DNA of 36,661 bases from Streptomyces sp. NRRL B-24484 (lineage in GTDB: Bacteria > Actinomycetota > Actinomycetes > Streptomycetales > Streptomycetaceae), in NCBI RefSeq assembly GCF_000717715.1, contig NZ_JOAI01000058.1, positions 1 to 36,661 of the forward strand, in the 5' to 3' direction. Below the pieces are notes generated by a model. That model was not told the DNA's origin, did not search any database, and saw nothing but the letters and a program-made list of their open reading frames with translations. This document shows, in pieces, positions 1 through 8,936 of this stretch. Made by a program: the position numbers and the translations under genes. Every line of letters starts with the position of its first letter. Positions within the stretch are counted from its first letter, which is position 1.

Positions 1-1620
1 GGGGGCGTCGTTGGTGCCGTCGCCGGTCATCGCGACGAGCTTGCCGCCGGCCTGCTCCTTCTTGATCAGCGCCATCTTGTCCTCGGGGGTGGCCTCGGCA
101 AGGAAGTCGTCGACCCCGGCCTCCTCGGCGATCGCCCGGGCGGTCAGCGGATTGTCGCCGGTGATCATGACCGTCCTGATGCCCATGCGGCGCAGTTCCT
201 CGAAGCGTTCGCGCATGCCCTCCTTGACCACGTCCTTGAGGTGGATCACGCCGAGGACCCGCGGTGCCTTCGCGCCGTCCTTCTCGGCGACCACCAGGGG
301 CGTACCGCCGGCGGCGGAGATGCCGTCCACCAGCCGGGCCACGTCGGCGCCGACCGTGCCGCCGTGCTCGGTGACCCAGGTGGCGACGGAGCCGGCCGCG
401 CCCTTGCGGATCTGCTTGCCGTCCACGTCGACGCCGGACATGCGGGTCTGTGCGGTGAACGGAACCCAGGTGGCGTGCGCCAGCTCGCCCTGGGCGCGGG
501 CCCGCAGGCCGTACGCGGTCTTGGCGAGGACGACGATCGAGCGGCCCTCGGGGGTCTCGTCGGCGAGCGAGGAGAGCTGGGCGGCGTCGGCGAGTTCACC
601 CGTCTCCACGCCGTCGGCGGGGAGGAACTCGGCGGCCTGCCGGTTGCCGAGGGTGATGGTGCCGGTCTTGTCGAGCAGCAGGGTGTTCACGTCGCCCGCG
701 GCCTCCACGGCCCGTCCGGACATCGCCAGCACGTTGCGCTGCACCAGGCGGTCCATGCCCGCGATGCCGATCGCGGAGAGGAGTGCGCCGATGGTGGTCG
801 GGATCAGTGCCACGATCAACGCCACCAGCACGACCGTCGACTGCGGCGCTCCCGCGTAGGAGGCCATCGGCTGCAGGGTCACCACGGCGATCAGGAAGAC
901 GATCGTCAGCGAGGCCAGCAGGATGTTCAGCGCGATCTCGTTCGGGGTCTTCTGCCGGGCGGCGCCCTCGACCAGGGCGATCATCCGGTCGACGAAGGAC
1001 TTGCCGGGCTCGGAGGCGATCTTCACCACGATCCGGTCGGACAGCACCTTGGTGCCGCCGGTGACCGCGGAGCGGTCGCCGCCGGACTCGCGGATCACCG
1101 GCGCGGACTCACCGGTGATCGCCGACTCGTCCACGCTGGCGACGCCCTCGACGACGTCACCGTCACCGGGAATGGTCTGCCCGGCCTCGACCACCACGTG
1201 GTCACCGAGCCGCAGCGCAGTGCCCGGCACCTCCTCCTCGGCCTGCGAGGCAGGCCAGTTGACGAGTCGACGGGCGACGCTCTCGGTCCTGGTCCTGCGC
1301 AGGGTGTCGGCCTGGGCCTTGCCGCGGCCCTCGGCGACGGCCTCGGCCAGGTTGGCGAAGACGACGGTCAGCCACAGCCAGACGGTGATCGACCAGGCGA
1401 ACACCGACGGGTCGGCGATCGCGGCGATCGTGGTGACCACCGAGCCGACCTCGACCACGAACATGACGGGGTTCCTGACCATGACCCGCGGGTCGAGCTT
1501 CTTCGCCGCGTCCGGCAGGGAGGAGACGATCAGCTTCGGGTCCAACAGGCCGCCCCGGACTCTGTGCGGCGCCTCGCCGTTCTCGACCGGTGCGGGGGCG
1601 GGGGTGAGCGTGGTGGACAT
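1..1620 (-). CDS. kdpB: KdpB, potassium-transporting P-type ATPase subunit B (C-terminus off the left edge)
   Basis: This is the catalytic subunit of the KdpFABC high-affinity K+ uptake complex, which couples ATP hydrolysis to K+ import through KdpA. The 540 visible residues include the actuator motif TGES (about 169-172), the phosphorylation motif DKTGT with Asp317, the nucleotide-domain [14 protein letters not shown], and GDGTNDAP at the edge. About 150 residues (the last membrane helices) lie beyond position 1. The ATG overlaps the kdpA stop by one base (TGATG), which indicates translational coupling. KdpC, and probably kdpD and kdpE, are expected just left of the window. A second kdpB at 9879-12005 is a clear paralogue. 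Confidence 0.97.
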   Translation of the reverse strand, partial: MSTTLTPAPAPVENGEAPHRVRGGLLDPKLIVSSLPDAAKKLDPRVMVRNPVMFVVEVGSVVTTIAAIADPSVFAWSITVWLWLTVVFANLAEAVAEGRGKAQADTLRRTRTESVARRLVNWPASQAEEEVPGTALRLGDHVVVEAGQTIPGDGDVVEGVASVDESAITGESAPVIRESGGDRSAVTGGTKVLSDRIVVKIASEPGKSFVDRMIALVEGAARQKTPNEIALNILLASLTIVFLIAVVTLQPMASYAGAPQSTVVLVALIVALIPTTIGALLSAIGIAGMDRLVQRNVLAMSGRAVEAAGDVNTLLLDKTGTITLGNRQAAEFLPADGVETGELADAAQLSSLADETPEGRSIVVLAKTAYGLRARAQGELAHATWVPFTAQTRMSGVDVDGKQIRKGAAGSVATWVTEHGGTVGADVARLVDGISAAGGTPLVVAEKDGAKAPRVLGVIHLKDVVKEGMRERFEELRRMGIRTVMITGDNPLTARAIAEEAGVDDFLAEATPEDKMALIKKEQAGGKLVAMTGDGTNDAP

Positions 1621-3281
1621 CAGTGGAGACCTTCTGCGATCGGGCCGAGGGCCAGGGCCGGGAAGTAGGTGAGGCCGACGACGATCAGCACCACACCGGA
1701 GAGCAGGCCGACGAAGAGCGGCCTGTGGGTGGGCAGGGTGCCCGCGCTGACCGGCACCGGCTGCTGCCGGGCGAGCGAACCCGCCAGCGCCAGCACGAAC
1801 ACCATCGGCAGGAACCGGCCGAAGGCCATCGCCAGGCCGAGCGCGGTGTCGTACCACTCGGTGTTCACCGTGATGCCCGCGAAGGCCGAACCGTTGTTGT
1901 TGGCGGCGGAGGTGAAGGCGTACAGCACCTCGGAAAAGCCGTGCGGGCCGCTGTTGAGCATGCCCGCCCGCTCACCGGGCAGCGCCATCGCAATGCCGGT
2001 GCCGACCAGCACGATCGCCGGGGTGGTGAGGATGTACAGGGAGGCGAACTTCATCTCCCGGCCGCCGAGCTTCTTGCCCAGGTACTCCGGGGTGCGGCCG
2101 ACCATCAGACCCGCCACGAACACCGCGACGATCGCCAGGATCAGCATCCCGTACAAGCCGGAGCCCGTACCGCCCGGCGCGATCTCCCCCAGCATCATGT
2201 TGAAGACCGTCAGACCGCCGCCGAACGGCGTGAACGAGTCGTGGAAGGAGTTCACCGCACCCGTGGAGGTCAGCGTCGTCGACGCCGCGAAGAGGCTCGA
2301 CGCGGCGATGCCGAAGCGCTGCTCCTTGCCCTCCATCGCCCCGCCGGCCGCCTGCAGTACCGGGCCCGCGTGCTGCTGCTCGAAGAAGGTGATCAGTGCG
2401 GCGGAGGCGACCCAGAAGAGCGCCATCACGGCGACGATCGCGTAGCCCTGGCGGTGGTCGCCGACCATCCTGCCGAAGGTGCGGGGCAGCGAGAAGGAGA
2501 TCACCAGCAGCAGGAAGATCTCCAGCCAGTCGGTGAAGCCGTTCGGGTTCTCGAAGGGGTGCGCCGAGTTGGCGTTGAAGAAGCCGCCGCCGTTGGTGCC
2601 CAGCTCCTTGATGACCTCCTGCGAGGCCACCGGACCGCCCGGGATCGCCTGCGCGTTGCCGGTGAGAGTGGTCACCTCGTGGAGGCCGTGGAAGTTCTGC
2701 ACCACACCGTTCGCCACCAGGACGAGGGCGAAGACGATCGACAGCGGCAGCAGCAGGCGCAGCACGATGCGGGTGAGGTCGACCCAGAAGTTCCCGACCC
2801 GGTCGGTGCGGTTGCGGGTGAACCCGCGGATCAGCGCGGCGACCACGGCGATGCCGACCGCGGCGGAGACGAAGTTCTGCACCGCCAGACCGGCCATCTG
2901 CACCAGGTGGCCCATCGCGGACTCGCCGCTGTACGACTGCCAGTTGGTGTTGGTGGTGAACGAGACCGCGGTGTTCCACGCCTGGTGTGCCTCCATCTCC
3001 GGCACGCCCAGGCTCAGCAGCAGGTGCGTCTGCAGGCGGATCAGCCCGTACAGGAAGAGGACCGACAGGGCGGAGAAAGCCAGCACCGAGCGCAGGTAGA
3101 CCGGCCACCGCTGGTCGGCGTCACCGTCGACGCCCACCAGCTTGTAGAGGCCGCGCTCGGCTCTCAGGTGCCTGGCGGTGGTCAGGAGTTTGGCGATGTA
3201 GTCGCCGAGGGGGCGGTAGCACAGGGCCAGGGCGCCCACCAGGGCGAGGGCCTGCAGCCACCCGGCAGCAGTGGAGCTCAT
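1620..3281 (-). CDS. kdpA: KdpA, K+-channel-like subunit of the Kdp ATPase
   Basis: KdpA (553 aa; the E. coli protein is 557) is the K+-translocating membrane subunit of KdpFABC. It has about ten membrane segments. Selectivity-loop motifs typical of the family are visible, including [28 protein letters not shown] and a late [10 protein letters not shown] loop. The ATG start at 3281 follows a GGAGAAG ribosome-binding sequence that lies inside the end of kdpF. Its stop overlaps the kdpB start by one base. The gene is complete, and nothing visible suggests loss of function. Confidence 0.97.
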   Translation of the reverse strand: MSSTAAGWLQALALVGALALCYRPLGDYIAKLLTTARHLRAERGLYKLVGVDGDADQRWPVYLRSVLAFSALSVLFLYGLIRLQTHLLLSLGVPEMEAHQAWNTAVSFTTNTNWQSYSGESAMGHLVQMAGLAVQNFVSAAVGIAVVAALIRGFTRNRTDRVGNFWVDLTRIVLRLLLPLSIVFALVLVANGVVQNFHGLHEVTTLTGNAQAIPGGPVASQEVIKELGTNGGGFFNANSAHPFENPNGFTDWLEIFLLLVISFSLPRTFGRMVGDHRQGYAIVAVMALFWVASAALITFFEQQHAGPVLQAAGGAMEGKEQRFGIAASSLFAASTTLTSTGAVNSFHDSFTPFGGGLTVFNMMLGEIAPGGTGSGLYGMLILAIVAVFVAGLMVGRTPEYLGKKLGGREMKFASLYILTTPAIVLVGTGIAMALPGERAGMLNSGPHGFSEVLYAFTSAANNNGSAFAGITVNTEWYDTALGLAMAFGRFLPMVFVLALAGSLARQQPVPVSAGTLPTHRPLFVGLLSGVVLIVVGLTYFPALALGPIAEGLH

Positions 3282-3282
3282 G

Positions 3283-3372
3283 TCAGAACTTCTCCGGGTA
3301 GATCAGCGCGACGACGAGGTAGCCGACGAGTGCGACGGCGACGATGAGACCTGCGATGTTGTCGGCGGTCAC
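3283..3372 (-). CDS. kdpF: KdpF, 29-aa single-helix subunit of the Kdp ATPase
   Basis: This is a 29-residue hydrophobic peptide starting at GTG and ending [12 protein letters not shown]. That tail is the family signature of KdpF, the small stabilising subunit at the KdpA-KdpB interface. The GTG start overlaps the TGA of the upstream 27-aa ORF by four bases (GTGA), and kdpA starts one base after its stop. The gene is tightly packed at the head of the operon. A second KdpF is present at 17972-18061. Confidence 0.93.
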   Translation of the reverse strand: MTADNIAGLIVAVALVGYLVVALIYPEKF

Positions 3373-3452
3373 AGCTTCTCGACCCCCTTCGCTATCAGGG
3401 CGATGACGGCGAACACGGCGACCGTGACACCGACGAAGACGAGATCTGCCAT
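3369..3452 (-). CDS. 27-aa membrane peptide leading the kdp operon (function unknown)
   Basis: This ORF encodes one predicted membrane helix (MADLVFVGVTVAVFAVIALI) followed by the basic/acidic tail AKGVEKL. The start is supported by an AGGTGG ribosome-binding sequence five bases upstream. The stop overlaps the kdpF start in a GTGA arrangement, so the two are almost certainly coupled. The ORF is the first reading frame of the kdp transcript. It does not carry the KdpF C-terminal signature. I recall similar short ORFs ahead of kdpF in other actinomycetes but know no assigned role. It may be an accessory subunit or a leader peptide. Confidence 0.75.
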   Translation of the reverse strand: MADLVFVGVTVAVFAVIALIAKGVEKL

Positions 3453-3532
3453 GGGTTCCACCTGGGTGGCTCAGGGACCGGGGCCGGGGGCCGACGCGGT
3501 CCGCACTACGCCGGCGGGTAACCGGCACAGGA

Positions 3533-3538
3533 AGCCAA
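3533..3538 (-). promoter_or_regulatory. Putative -10 element of the kdp operon
   Basis: TTGGCT on the minus strand lies 30 bp from the T of the nearest operator half-site at 3568. The same hexamer occurs at the same place in the promoters of the 142-aa membrane protein and of the second kdpB. The predicted transcript start near 3526 gives a leader of roughly 75 nt before the 27-aa ORF. Confidence 0.55.
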
Positions 3539-3566
3539 TCAGCAGGTCAGGCGGCCGTACGGGGTC

Positions 3567-3616
3567 CTGACACGCTCCATACGGCGAGGCCGGAAACCTT
3601 GACGCCGCCTTGACGA
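3567..3616 (-). promoter_or_regulatory. Four-half-site operator upstream of the kdp operon
   Basis: Half-sites read on the plus strand (the gene is on minus) begin at 3568 (TGACAC), 3579 (ATACGG, degenerate), 3600 (TGACGC) and 3611 (TGACGA). The spacing is 11, 21 and 11 bp, as in six other promoter regions of this island. Direct repeats at 11 bp are typical of OmpR/PhoB-family response regulators. KdpE is the natural candidate here, by inference. Confidence 0.75.
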
Positions 3617-3653
3617 CGGCGTCACGCGGCCGAGACCGGACATCGTCCGAAAC

Positions 3654-3696
3654 GTGTCCGGGCCCGGGGCAGCCTGGCTGCGCCGGGCCCGGACAC
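3654..3696 (-). terminator. Strong hairpin terminator downstream of the KimA-like permease
   Basis: A perfect 14-bp inverted repeat (GTGTCCGGGCCCGG at 3654-3667, pairing with 3683-3696) encloses a 15-nt loop that can itself fold (GCAGCC/GGCTGC). It begins 8 bp after the stop codon of the permease gene at 3705. There is no T-tract, as is usual in Streptomyces. It separates that gene from the kdp promoter. Confidence 0.85.
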
Positions 3697-3704
3697 CGCT
3701 GGTC

Positions 3705-5738
3705 TCAGAGCTTCTCGGGTTCGGGGACGTCCCGCACCGGGGCCGGCTCGCCACGCCGCATCGCCCCCGGCGCCCGTCGCGCGGGCCGGTCGGCCCGGGG
3801 CGCGGAGGACAGCTGCCACGGCACGCTGATCACCATCACGCCCGGGGTGAACAGCAGCCGGGACTTGAGCCACAGCGCCGACTGGTTGTGCAGCAGTTGC
3901 TCCCACCAGTGCCCCACCACGTACTCCGGGATGAACACCGCGATCGCCTCGTGCGGGTGGTTACGCCGATACTCGCGGACGTACTGGACGACCGGCTTGG
4001 TGATCTCCCGGTACGGCGAGTCCAGCACCTTGAGCGGCACCTGCACGTCGTAGGCGCTCCACTGCGAGCAGAGCTCCTCGGTGGCGTCCTTCTCCACCGC
4101 CACCGTCAGGGCCTCCAGACTGTCCGGCCGGAACGCCTGGGCGTAGCCGAGGGCCCGCAGGGTGGCCTTGTGCAGCTTGGAGACCAGTACCACTCCGTGT
4201 ACCCTGGCCGGCCGCACCGACTCGGCGCGGGCGTCCTCGACGGCCAGTTCGTCGAAGACCGCGTCGTAGTGGCGGCGGATGCCCCGCATCATCAGCCACA
4301 GCACCGCTGCGGCCAGGACCGCGAGCCAGGCGCCCTGGGTGAACTTGGTGGCCAGCACGATCACCAGCACCAGGGCGGTGAACACGCCACCGAAGGCGTT
4401 GATCACCCGGGAGCGGCGCGCCGGGGAACGCACCGCCGGGTCCGTCCCGGTGCGCAGCACGTCGTTCCAGTGCCGGACCATGCCGAACTGGGAGAGGGTG
4501 AAGGAGGTGAACACGCCGAGGATGTACAGGTGGATCAGGCTGGTGACGTTCGCCTGGTAGAACCACAGCAGGGCGCCGGCCACCACCGCCAGGGCGATGA
4601 TGCCGTTGGAGTACGCGAGGCGGTCGCCGCGGGTGTGCAGCTGGCGGGGCAGGTAGCGGTGCTGGGCGAGGATCGACGCCAGCAGCGGGAAGCCGTTGAA
4701 CGCGGTGTTGGCCGCGAGGATCAGCACGAGCGCGGTGGCGGCCTGGACCACGTAGAACAGGATGCTGTCGCTGCCGCCGAAGACGGAGGCGGCGAGCTGG
4801 GCGATCGCGGTGGGCTGGGTGTAGTTCGCGCAGTCACCGGAGACGCCGGTCAGCTGGCAGGGGTCGTCCACGTAGTGGACCTTGGCGATCATGGCGAGCC
4901 AGGTGACGCCGACGAACATCACGACCGCGGTCAGGCCCATCGCCGCCATGGTGGTGGCGGCGTTCTTCGACTTCGGCCTGCGGAAGGCCGGCACCCCGTT
5001 GGAGATGGCCTCCACACCGGTCAGCGCCGTACAGCCGGAGGCGAACGCCCGCAGCGCGAGGAGCAGCAGCGCCAGTCCGGCCAGGTTCGCCTTGCCCGGC
5101 TCCGGTTCGATTCCGTACGCCGCGCTCTCGGCCACCGGGGTCTCGCCGAACACCACCCGGATCATGCCGGTGCCGATCATCAGCAGGATCGCGGTGATGA
5201 ACAGGTACGTCGGTGCGGCGAACGCCCGCCCGGACTCGCGGACGCCCCGCAGGTTCATCGCCGTGAGCAGGACGACGAAGCCGAGCGCGAAGCCGACCCG
5301 GTAGTCCGCCAGGCCGGGGAAAGCGGAGATGATGTTGTCCACACCCGAGGCCACCGACACGGCAACGGTCATCACGTAGTCGACCAGCAGCGACGCCGCC
5401 ACCACCAGGCCGGCGCTCGCCCCGAGGTTCTTCGACACCACCTCGTAGGAGCCGCCGCCGCTCGGGTAGGCGTGCACGACCTGGCGGTAGGACATCACCA
5501 CGACGGCCATCAGCACGACGACCGCCGCGGCGACCCACGGCGTCAGGTAGAGGAAGGCGGTACCGCCGACCGTGAGGACGAGCAGGATCTCGCCGGTGGC
5601 GTACGCGACGGAGGACAGCGGGTCGGAGGCGAAGATCGGCAGCGCCAGTCGCTTGGGCAGCAGCGTCTCGCCGAGCTCTTCGCTGCGCATCGCCCGGCCG
5701 ATCACGAGACGCTTCAGCGCCTGGGGCAGGTTGAACAC
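3705..5738 (-). CDS. APC-superfamily permease, KimA-like K+ importer (677 aa)
   Basis: This is a twelve-helix transporter of the APC superfamily with a C-terminal cytosolic domain. The N-terminal signature PIFASDPLSSVAYATGEI and the SYRQVVHAYPSGGGSY segment match the KimA/YdaO group, whose Bacillus member is a high-affinity K+/H+ symporter of the KUP clan. The C-terminal part (from roughly residue 480) resembles the soluble domain of that group. I chose the GTG at 5738 rather than the one at 5795, because a promoter (TTGCAG, 16 bp, TACGCT) ends six bases before it. That implies a leaderless mRNA and gives the usual N-terminus, VFNLPQALKRLVIGRAMRSE. The location beside kdp supports a K+ role, but substrate specificity is inferred. 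A paralogue follows at 5935-7797. Confidence 0.85.
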   Translation of the reverse strand: MFNLPQALKRLVIGRAMRSEELGETLLPKRLALPIFASDPLSSVAYATGEILLVLTVGGTAFLYLTPWVAAAVVVLMAVVVMSYRQVVHAYPSGGGSYEVVSKNLGASAGLVVAASLLVDYVMTVAVSVASGVDNIISAFPGLADYRVGFALGFVVLLTAMNLRGVRESGRAFAAPTYLFITAILLMIGTGMIRVVFGETPVAESAAYGIEPEPGKANLAGLALLLLALRAFASGCTALTGVEAISNGVPAFRRPKSKNAATTMAAMGLTAVVMFVGVTWLAMIAKVHYVDDPCQLTGVSGDCANYTQPTAIAQLAASVFGGSDSILFYVVQAATALVLILAANTAFNGFPLLASILAQHRYLPRQLHTRGDRLAYSNGIIALAVVAGALLWFYQANVTSLIHLYILGVFTSFTLSQFGMVRHWNDVLRTGTDPAVRSPARRSRVINAFGGVFTALVLVIVLATKFTQGAWLAVLAAAVLWLMMRGIRRHYDAVFDELAVEDARAESVRPARVHGVVLVSKLHKATLRALGYAQAFRPDSLEALTVAVEKDATEELCSQWSAYDVQVPLKVLDSPYREITKPVVQYVREYRRNHPHEAIAVFIPEYVVGHWWEQLLHNQSALWLKSRLLFTPGVMVISVPWQLSSAPRADRPARRAPGAMRRGEPAPVRDVPEPEKL

Positions 5739-5744
5739 AAATCG

Positions 5745-5772
5745 AGCGTATGGCTTGCGCACACGGCTGCAA
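5745..5772 (-). promoter_or_regulatory. Leaderless promoter of the KimA-like permease
   Basis: The minus strand shows TTGCAG (plus 5767-5772), a 16-bp spacer and TACGCT (plus 5745-5750), then six bases to the GTG at 5738. No ribosome-binding sequence precedes the GTG. The 12-mer CCATACGCTCGA spanning this -10 element recurs exactly at the VOC gene (31602-31613). Confidence 0.65.
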
Positions 5773-5863
5773 TGTTGTCGTACGGCCCCCTCCACTGCTC
5801 CGCCCGCTGAACGTTTCCACAGGTGAGATGGGTAGCAGCTCTCATTTGATGCCGTTTCGGGCG

Positions 5864-5893
5864 CGTTAAGAAGACCGTTAAGGGATCGTCAAT
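5864..5893 (-). promoter_or_regulatory. A/T-richer direct repeats upstream of the KimA-like gene
   Basis: Plus-strand CGTTAAG at 5864 and 5876, then CGTCAAT at 5887, form three tandem repeats 12 and 11 bp apart in a locally A/T-rich intergenic stretch. They resemble TTGACG/TTAACG half-sites but point the opposite way and lack the 11-21-11 layout found elsewhere. They may be a divergent operator; the role is unknown. Confidence 0.35.
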
Positions 5894-5934
5894 ATCCGCA
5901 CACGGAAAACGCCATAAGGGGTATTTCTGGCGCC

Positions 5935-7797
5935 TCACGTGCGCAGTCGGAGGCGGCAGACGACGGCGTCGGTGTGGCGGCGCAGGGCGCGGTCGACGAC
6001 GGCGCCGCGCTGGTTCTGCAGGACGCGCTGCCACAGCCGGGCGGGTTCGACCTCGGGGATCAGGACAGTGATCCGGTCATACGCGCGTTCGGCAGTCAGG
6101 GCATTGACGTGGTCGGCGATGGGCCGGCCGAGGCGCCGGTGGCCGTCCGGGATCTCGACCAGGGGGACGCCGGGTCGCCACAGTTCCCAGTCGCGGCGCA
6201 GGGCCTCGGCGGCCTGCCGGTCCTCGGCGTCCGGTGCGGTGTGGACGACGGTGACGGCCTGGACCTCGTCACCGAGGCTCACCGCGGCGGAGAGGGCGTC
6301 CCTGGTGAGCCTGGTGATGGCGTGGACGGGGACGATCACGAGGGAGCGCTGGCGGGAGACCGGTGCGGGGACACGGCCGAGGCCGAGGCGCTCGCCGATC
6401 CGCGCGTAGGCGCGGTGGATCAGTTCGAAGAGCAGCACCAGCAGCGGCAGGGCCAGGCAGATGCCCCAGGCGCCCTCGGTGAACTTGGTGCCGGTGACGA
6501 CCAGGGTCGCGATGCCGGTGAGCAGGGCGCCGAAGCCGTTCAGCGCTGCCTTGCCGTGCCAGCCGGGGCCGCGCTGCTGCCGCCAGTGCCGGACCATGCC
6601 GACCTGGCAGATGGTGAAGCCGACGAAGACGCCGATGGCAAAGAGCGGCACCAGGCTGTTGACGTCGCCGCCGGAGGCGATCAGCAGGGCGGCCGAGACG
6701 AGTGCCAGGAAGAGCACGCCGTGCCGGTGGACCTGGCGGTCGGCGCGCAGCGCGAAGACGTGCGGCACGTGGTTGTCGCGCGCCAGCAGGTGCATCAGGA
6801 CCGGCAGGCCACCGAAGGAGGTGTTGGCGGCCAGGGCCAGCAGGACGACGGTGGCGAACTGGACCAGGTAGAAGCCGAAGCCGTGGCCGAGCGAGGCGTC
6901 CGCGAGCTGGGCCAGCACCGTCACGCCCTCGACCGGCTGCAGGTGGAAGCGGCCGATCAGCACGGCCAGGCCGATCAGCATGACGCCCAGCAGTGCGCCG
7001 AGGGCCACCTCGGTGCGCTGCGCCCGCTTGACGCCGGGTGTCCGGAAGGACGGCACCGCGTTGGCGATCGCCTCCACACCGGTTAGCGCGGAACAGCCGG
7101 AGGCGAAGGCCTTCAGCAGCAGCAGCGCGCCGACGGTGCTCGCGTTGCCGGCCAGTGCCGAGGCGTGTCCGGCGGCGGCCTCGGTGGAGGCGGGCGCGTC
7201 CCGGAACAGGCCCACGACGATGATCGCCAGGATCGACAGCACGAACACCGCGGTCGGTGCCATGAACCAGCGGGCGGATTCGGCGATGCCCCGCAGGTTG
7301 ACCGCCGTGACGAGAGCCAGCACACCGAGACAGAGCCAGACCCGGTCCGCGTACAGCCCGGGGAAGACGGAGGTCAGCGCCGCCACGCCGGCGGTCACCG
7401 ACACCGCCACGTTCAGGATGTAGTCGATCACCAGCGAGGCGGCGGCCGTCAGCGCCGTACGTCTGCCCAGGTGTGCCTTGGCGACGGCGTATGAGCCGCC
7501 ACCGTCCGGGAAGGCCGCTATCACCTGCCGGTACGAGGCGACCAGCACCGCCAGCAGCACCGCGATCGCCGCCGTCACCGGCAGGGTGAACCCGAGCCCG
7601 TACCCGCCGGCCGCGGCCAGCACCAGGACGATCGACTCGGGCCCGTACGCCACGGAGGCCATCGCATCGAGCGAGAGCGCGGCCAGACCGCCGAGGGCGG
7701 TCAGCCGGTGGCGGTCGTCGGCCGGACGGTTGTCGGGCGGCTCGGGCTCGGCCGCCTCCTGGACTCCGGCGGGCAACGGATCGACGGGACCGGACAT
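5935..7797 (-). CDS. Second APC-superfamily permease, KimA-like (620 aa)
   Basis: This transporter is related to the gene at 3705-5738 and shares LSLDAMASVAYGPESI, SYRQVIAAFPDGGGSY and KAFASGCSALTGVEAIANAVPS-type segments. It has about twelve membrane helices and a C-terminal soluble domain of about 130 residues (from VIVPVHAITRLTRD). The ATG at 7797 has a good GGAGGT ribosome-binding sequence. The operator at 7865-7914 lies upstream, whereas the neighbouring paralogue is leaderless and lacks it, so the two are probably expressed under different conditions. K+ import is the likely role by family and context. Amino-acid transport cannot be excluded from sequence alone. Confidence 0.8.
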   Translation of the reverse strand: MSGPVDPLPAGVQEAAEPEPPDNRPADDRHRLTALGGLAALSLDAMASVAYGPESIVLVLAAAGGYGLGFTLPVTAAIAVLLAVLVASYRQVIAAFPDGGGSYAVAKAHLGRRTALTAAASLVIDYILNVAVSVTAGVAALTSVFPGLYADRVWLCLGVLALVTAVNLRGIAESARWFMAPTAVFVLSILAIIVVGLFRDAPASTEAAAGHASALAGNASTVGALLLLKAFASGCSALTGVEAIANAVPSFRTPGVKRAQRTEVALGALLGVMLIGLAVLIGRFHLQPVEGVTVLAQLADASLGHGFGFYLVQFATVVLLALAANTSFGGLPVLMHLLARDNHVPHVFALRADRQVHRHGVLFLALVSAALLIASGGDVNSLVPLFAIGVFVGFTICQVGMVRHWRQQRGPGWHGKAALNGFGALLTGIATLVVTGTKFTEGAWGICLALPLLVLLFELIHRAYARIGERLGLGRVPAPVSRQRSLVIVPVHAITRLTRDALSAAVSLGDEVQAVTVVHTAPDAEDRQAAEALRRDWELWRPGVPLVEIPDGHRRLGRPIADHVNALTAERAYDRITVLIPEVEPARLWQRVLQNQRGAVVDRALRRHTDAVVCRLRLRT

Positions 7798-7864
7798 CGG
7801 GTACCTCCACGGACAGGGCATGTTGGTGCGATCGTCCGACACGTTCCGACCGGCGGAGTCCTTC

Positions 7865-7914
7865 CCTACGGCGTCCTGACGGCATACCCCGTGATCTTGA
7901 TGCCGTCCTGACGG
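7865..7914 (-). promoter_or_regulatory. Four-half-site operator upstream of the second KimA-like permease
   Basis: Half-sites on the plus strand begin at 7866 (CTACGG, degenerate), 7877 (TGACGG), 7898 (TGATGC) and 7909 (TGACGG), spaced 11, 21 and 11 bp. The hexamer 30 bp beyond the proximal site reads GACGAT, a weak -10. The operator is about 70 bp from the ATG. Confidence 0.65.
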
Positions 7915-7925
7915 CGGAGCAGCCC

Positions 7926-7959
7926 GAGCCCCCGGGAGCGACGGGGCTCCCGGGGGCTC
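7926..7959 (-). terminator. Distal of two tandem terminators after bL37
   Basis: A perfect 14-bp stem (GAGCCCCCGGGAGC at 7926-7939, pairing with 7946-7959) with a six-base loop. Together with the hairpin at 7969-8000 it forms a double terminator that isolates the SDR-bL37 unit from the operator of the next gene. Confidence 0.85.
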
Positions 7960-7968
7960 GCAGGATGA

Positions 7969-8000
7969 CACCCGGCGCCGGTGGCACGCGGCGCCGGGTG
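7969..8000 (-). terminator. Proximal of two tandem terminators after bL37
   Basis: A perfect 12-bp stem (CACCCGGCGCCG at 7969-7980, pairing with 7989-8000) with an eight-base loop, 13 bp past the bL37 stop codon. Confidence 0.85.
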
Positions 8001-8013
8001 GGTTCAGGGCCGG

Positions 8014-8088
8014 CTACTGGCCGGGCTTGCGGCCGTGGTTGGCCTTCTTCTTGCGGCGGGCCTTCTTCTTCCGGGCGCGCTTGGACAC
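8014..8088 (-). CDS. Ribosomal protein bL37 (24 aa)
   Basis: The 24 residues read VSKRARKKKARRKKKANHGR, then KPGQ and stop. The highly basic composition and the KKANHG segment match bL37, a small large-subunit ribosomal protein described in mycobacteria and widespread in actinobacteria. The GTG start follows an AGGAGA ribosome-binding sequence. The gene lies 32 bp after the SDR stop and is followed by two strong terminators. It is probably transcribed with the SDR or from its own promoter. It is easy to miss because of its length. Confidence 0.9.
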   Translation of the reverse strand: MSKRARKKKARRKKKANHGRKPGQ

Positions 8089-8120
8089 GTCTCTCCTGTC
8101 CGGTGGTGCGGGTGGGTGGG

Positions 8121-8936
8121 TCAGGCTCCGGTGACGAGTCGGTCGGCAAGCCGTCCCAGGCGACGCTGCGAGCGGTCCTCGTGGACGGCGATCGCGGTCG
8201 GTGCGATGTCGCCGCCCTCGTAGTACTCACCGTTGATGAGGCGGACGTCCGGCAGGCAGAGCCGGACGACCGCGGCGGCGCCCTCGGCCGGCGGCGCACC
8301 GACCCGTCCGTACAGCGGCAGCAGCGCGGTGTCGCACAGGCCGGGGTTCACGCTGACGGCGGTGATGCCGGAGCCCTCGGGGGCCATGGCGAGGGTGTCG
8401 ATGCTCAGCGCGAGCTGCGACTGCGCGTAGGCGGCGACCCGGGAGTACTTCTTGACCCGGTTGGGGTCGTTCCAGTTCATCGCGGCGGTGCGGTGCAGCG
8501 AGGAGGAGACGTTGACGATCCGGGCGTCACCCGCTGCGGAGAGCGAGTCCTGCAGCAGGTTCGCCAGCACGTGCGCCGCCAGGAAGTTGACCTGGAAGGA
8601 CACCTCGATGCCGTCCTCGCTCAGCGTGCACCGCTCCGGCGCCATGATCGCCGCGTTGTTGACCAGCAGGTCCAGCGCCGGGAAGGCCGCCGCCACGGCG
8701 GCGGCGAGGTTCCGTACCTCGGCGAGGCGGGTGAAGTCGGCGGTGACGAGGTGGAGCCGGTCGCGGGAGACGCCCCGGGCCACCAGGCGATCGATCGCGT
8801 GCTCGCCCTCGTTGAGGGTGCGGGCGTGCAGGACGACGGTGGCACCGTGCTCCGCGAGGAGCCGGGTCGTCTCCCAGCCGATCCCGGAGGAGGCACCGGT
8901 CACGAGGGCGGTACAGGCGGACAGGACTTCGGACAT
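8121..8936 (-). CDS. Short-chain dehydrogenase/reductase with Gln in place of the catalytic Lys (271 aa)
   Basis: A classical SDR Rossmann protein with the cofactor motif TGASSGIG at 13-20, NNAA at 93-96 and VNVSSS at 141-146. The usual YxxxK active site reads Y170-A-Q-S-Q174, so the catalytic lysine is replaced by glutamine. The overall form resembles retinol-dehydrogenase-like SDRs (LDLLVNNAAIM, a long C-terminal segment). The substrate is unknown. The protein may be a weak reductase or a binding protein, or glutamine may be tolerated in this subfamily. It sits 32 bp upstream of bL37 and has no obvious link to ion transport. Confidence 0.85.
   Translation of the reverse strand: MSEVLSACTALVTGASSGIGWETTRLLAEHGATVVLHARTLNEGEHAIDRLVARGVSRDRLHLVTADFTRLAEVRNLAAAVAAAFPALDLLVNNAAIMAPERCTLSEDGIEVSFQVNFLAAHVLANLLQDSLSAAGDARIVNVSSSLHRTAAMNWNDPNRVKKYSRVAAYAQSQLALSIDTLAMAPEGSGITAVSVNPGLCDTALLPLYGRVGAPPAEGAAAVVRLCLPDVRLINGEYYEGGDIAPTAIAVHEDRSQRRLGRLADRLVTGA

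Noticed and set aside
5864..5893. TTAACG-like repeats upstream of the KimA-like gene as an eighth operator
   Set aside because: The orientation is opposite and the spacing (12, 11) does not fit the 11-21-11 array. It is listed only as an unexplained repeat.
5739..5934. c-di-AMP (ydaO-type) riboswitch ahead of the KimA-like gene
   Set aside because: The gene appears leaderless from a promoter six bases before the GTG, which leaves no room for a riboswitch.
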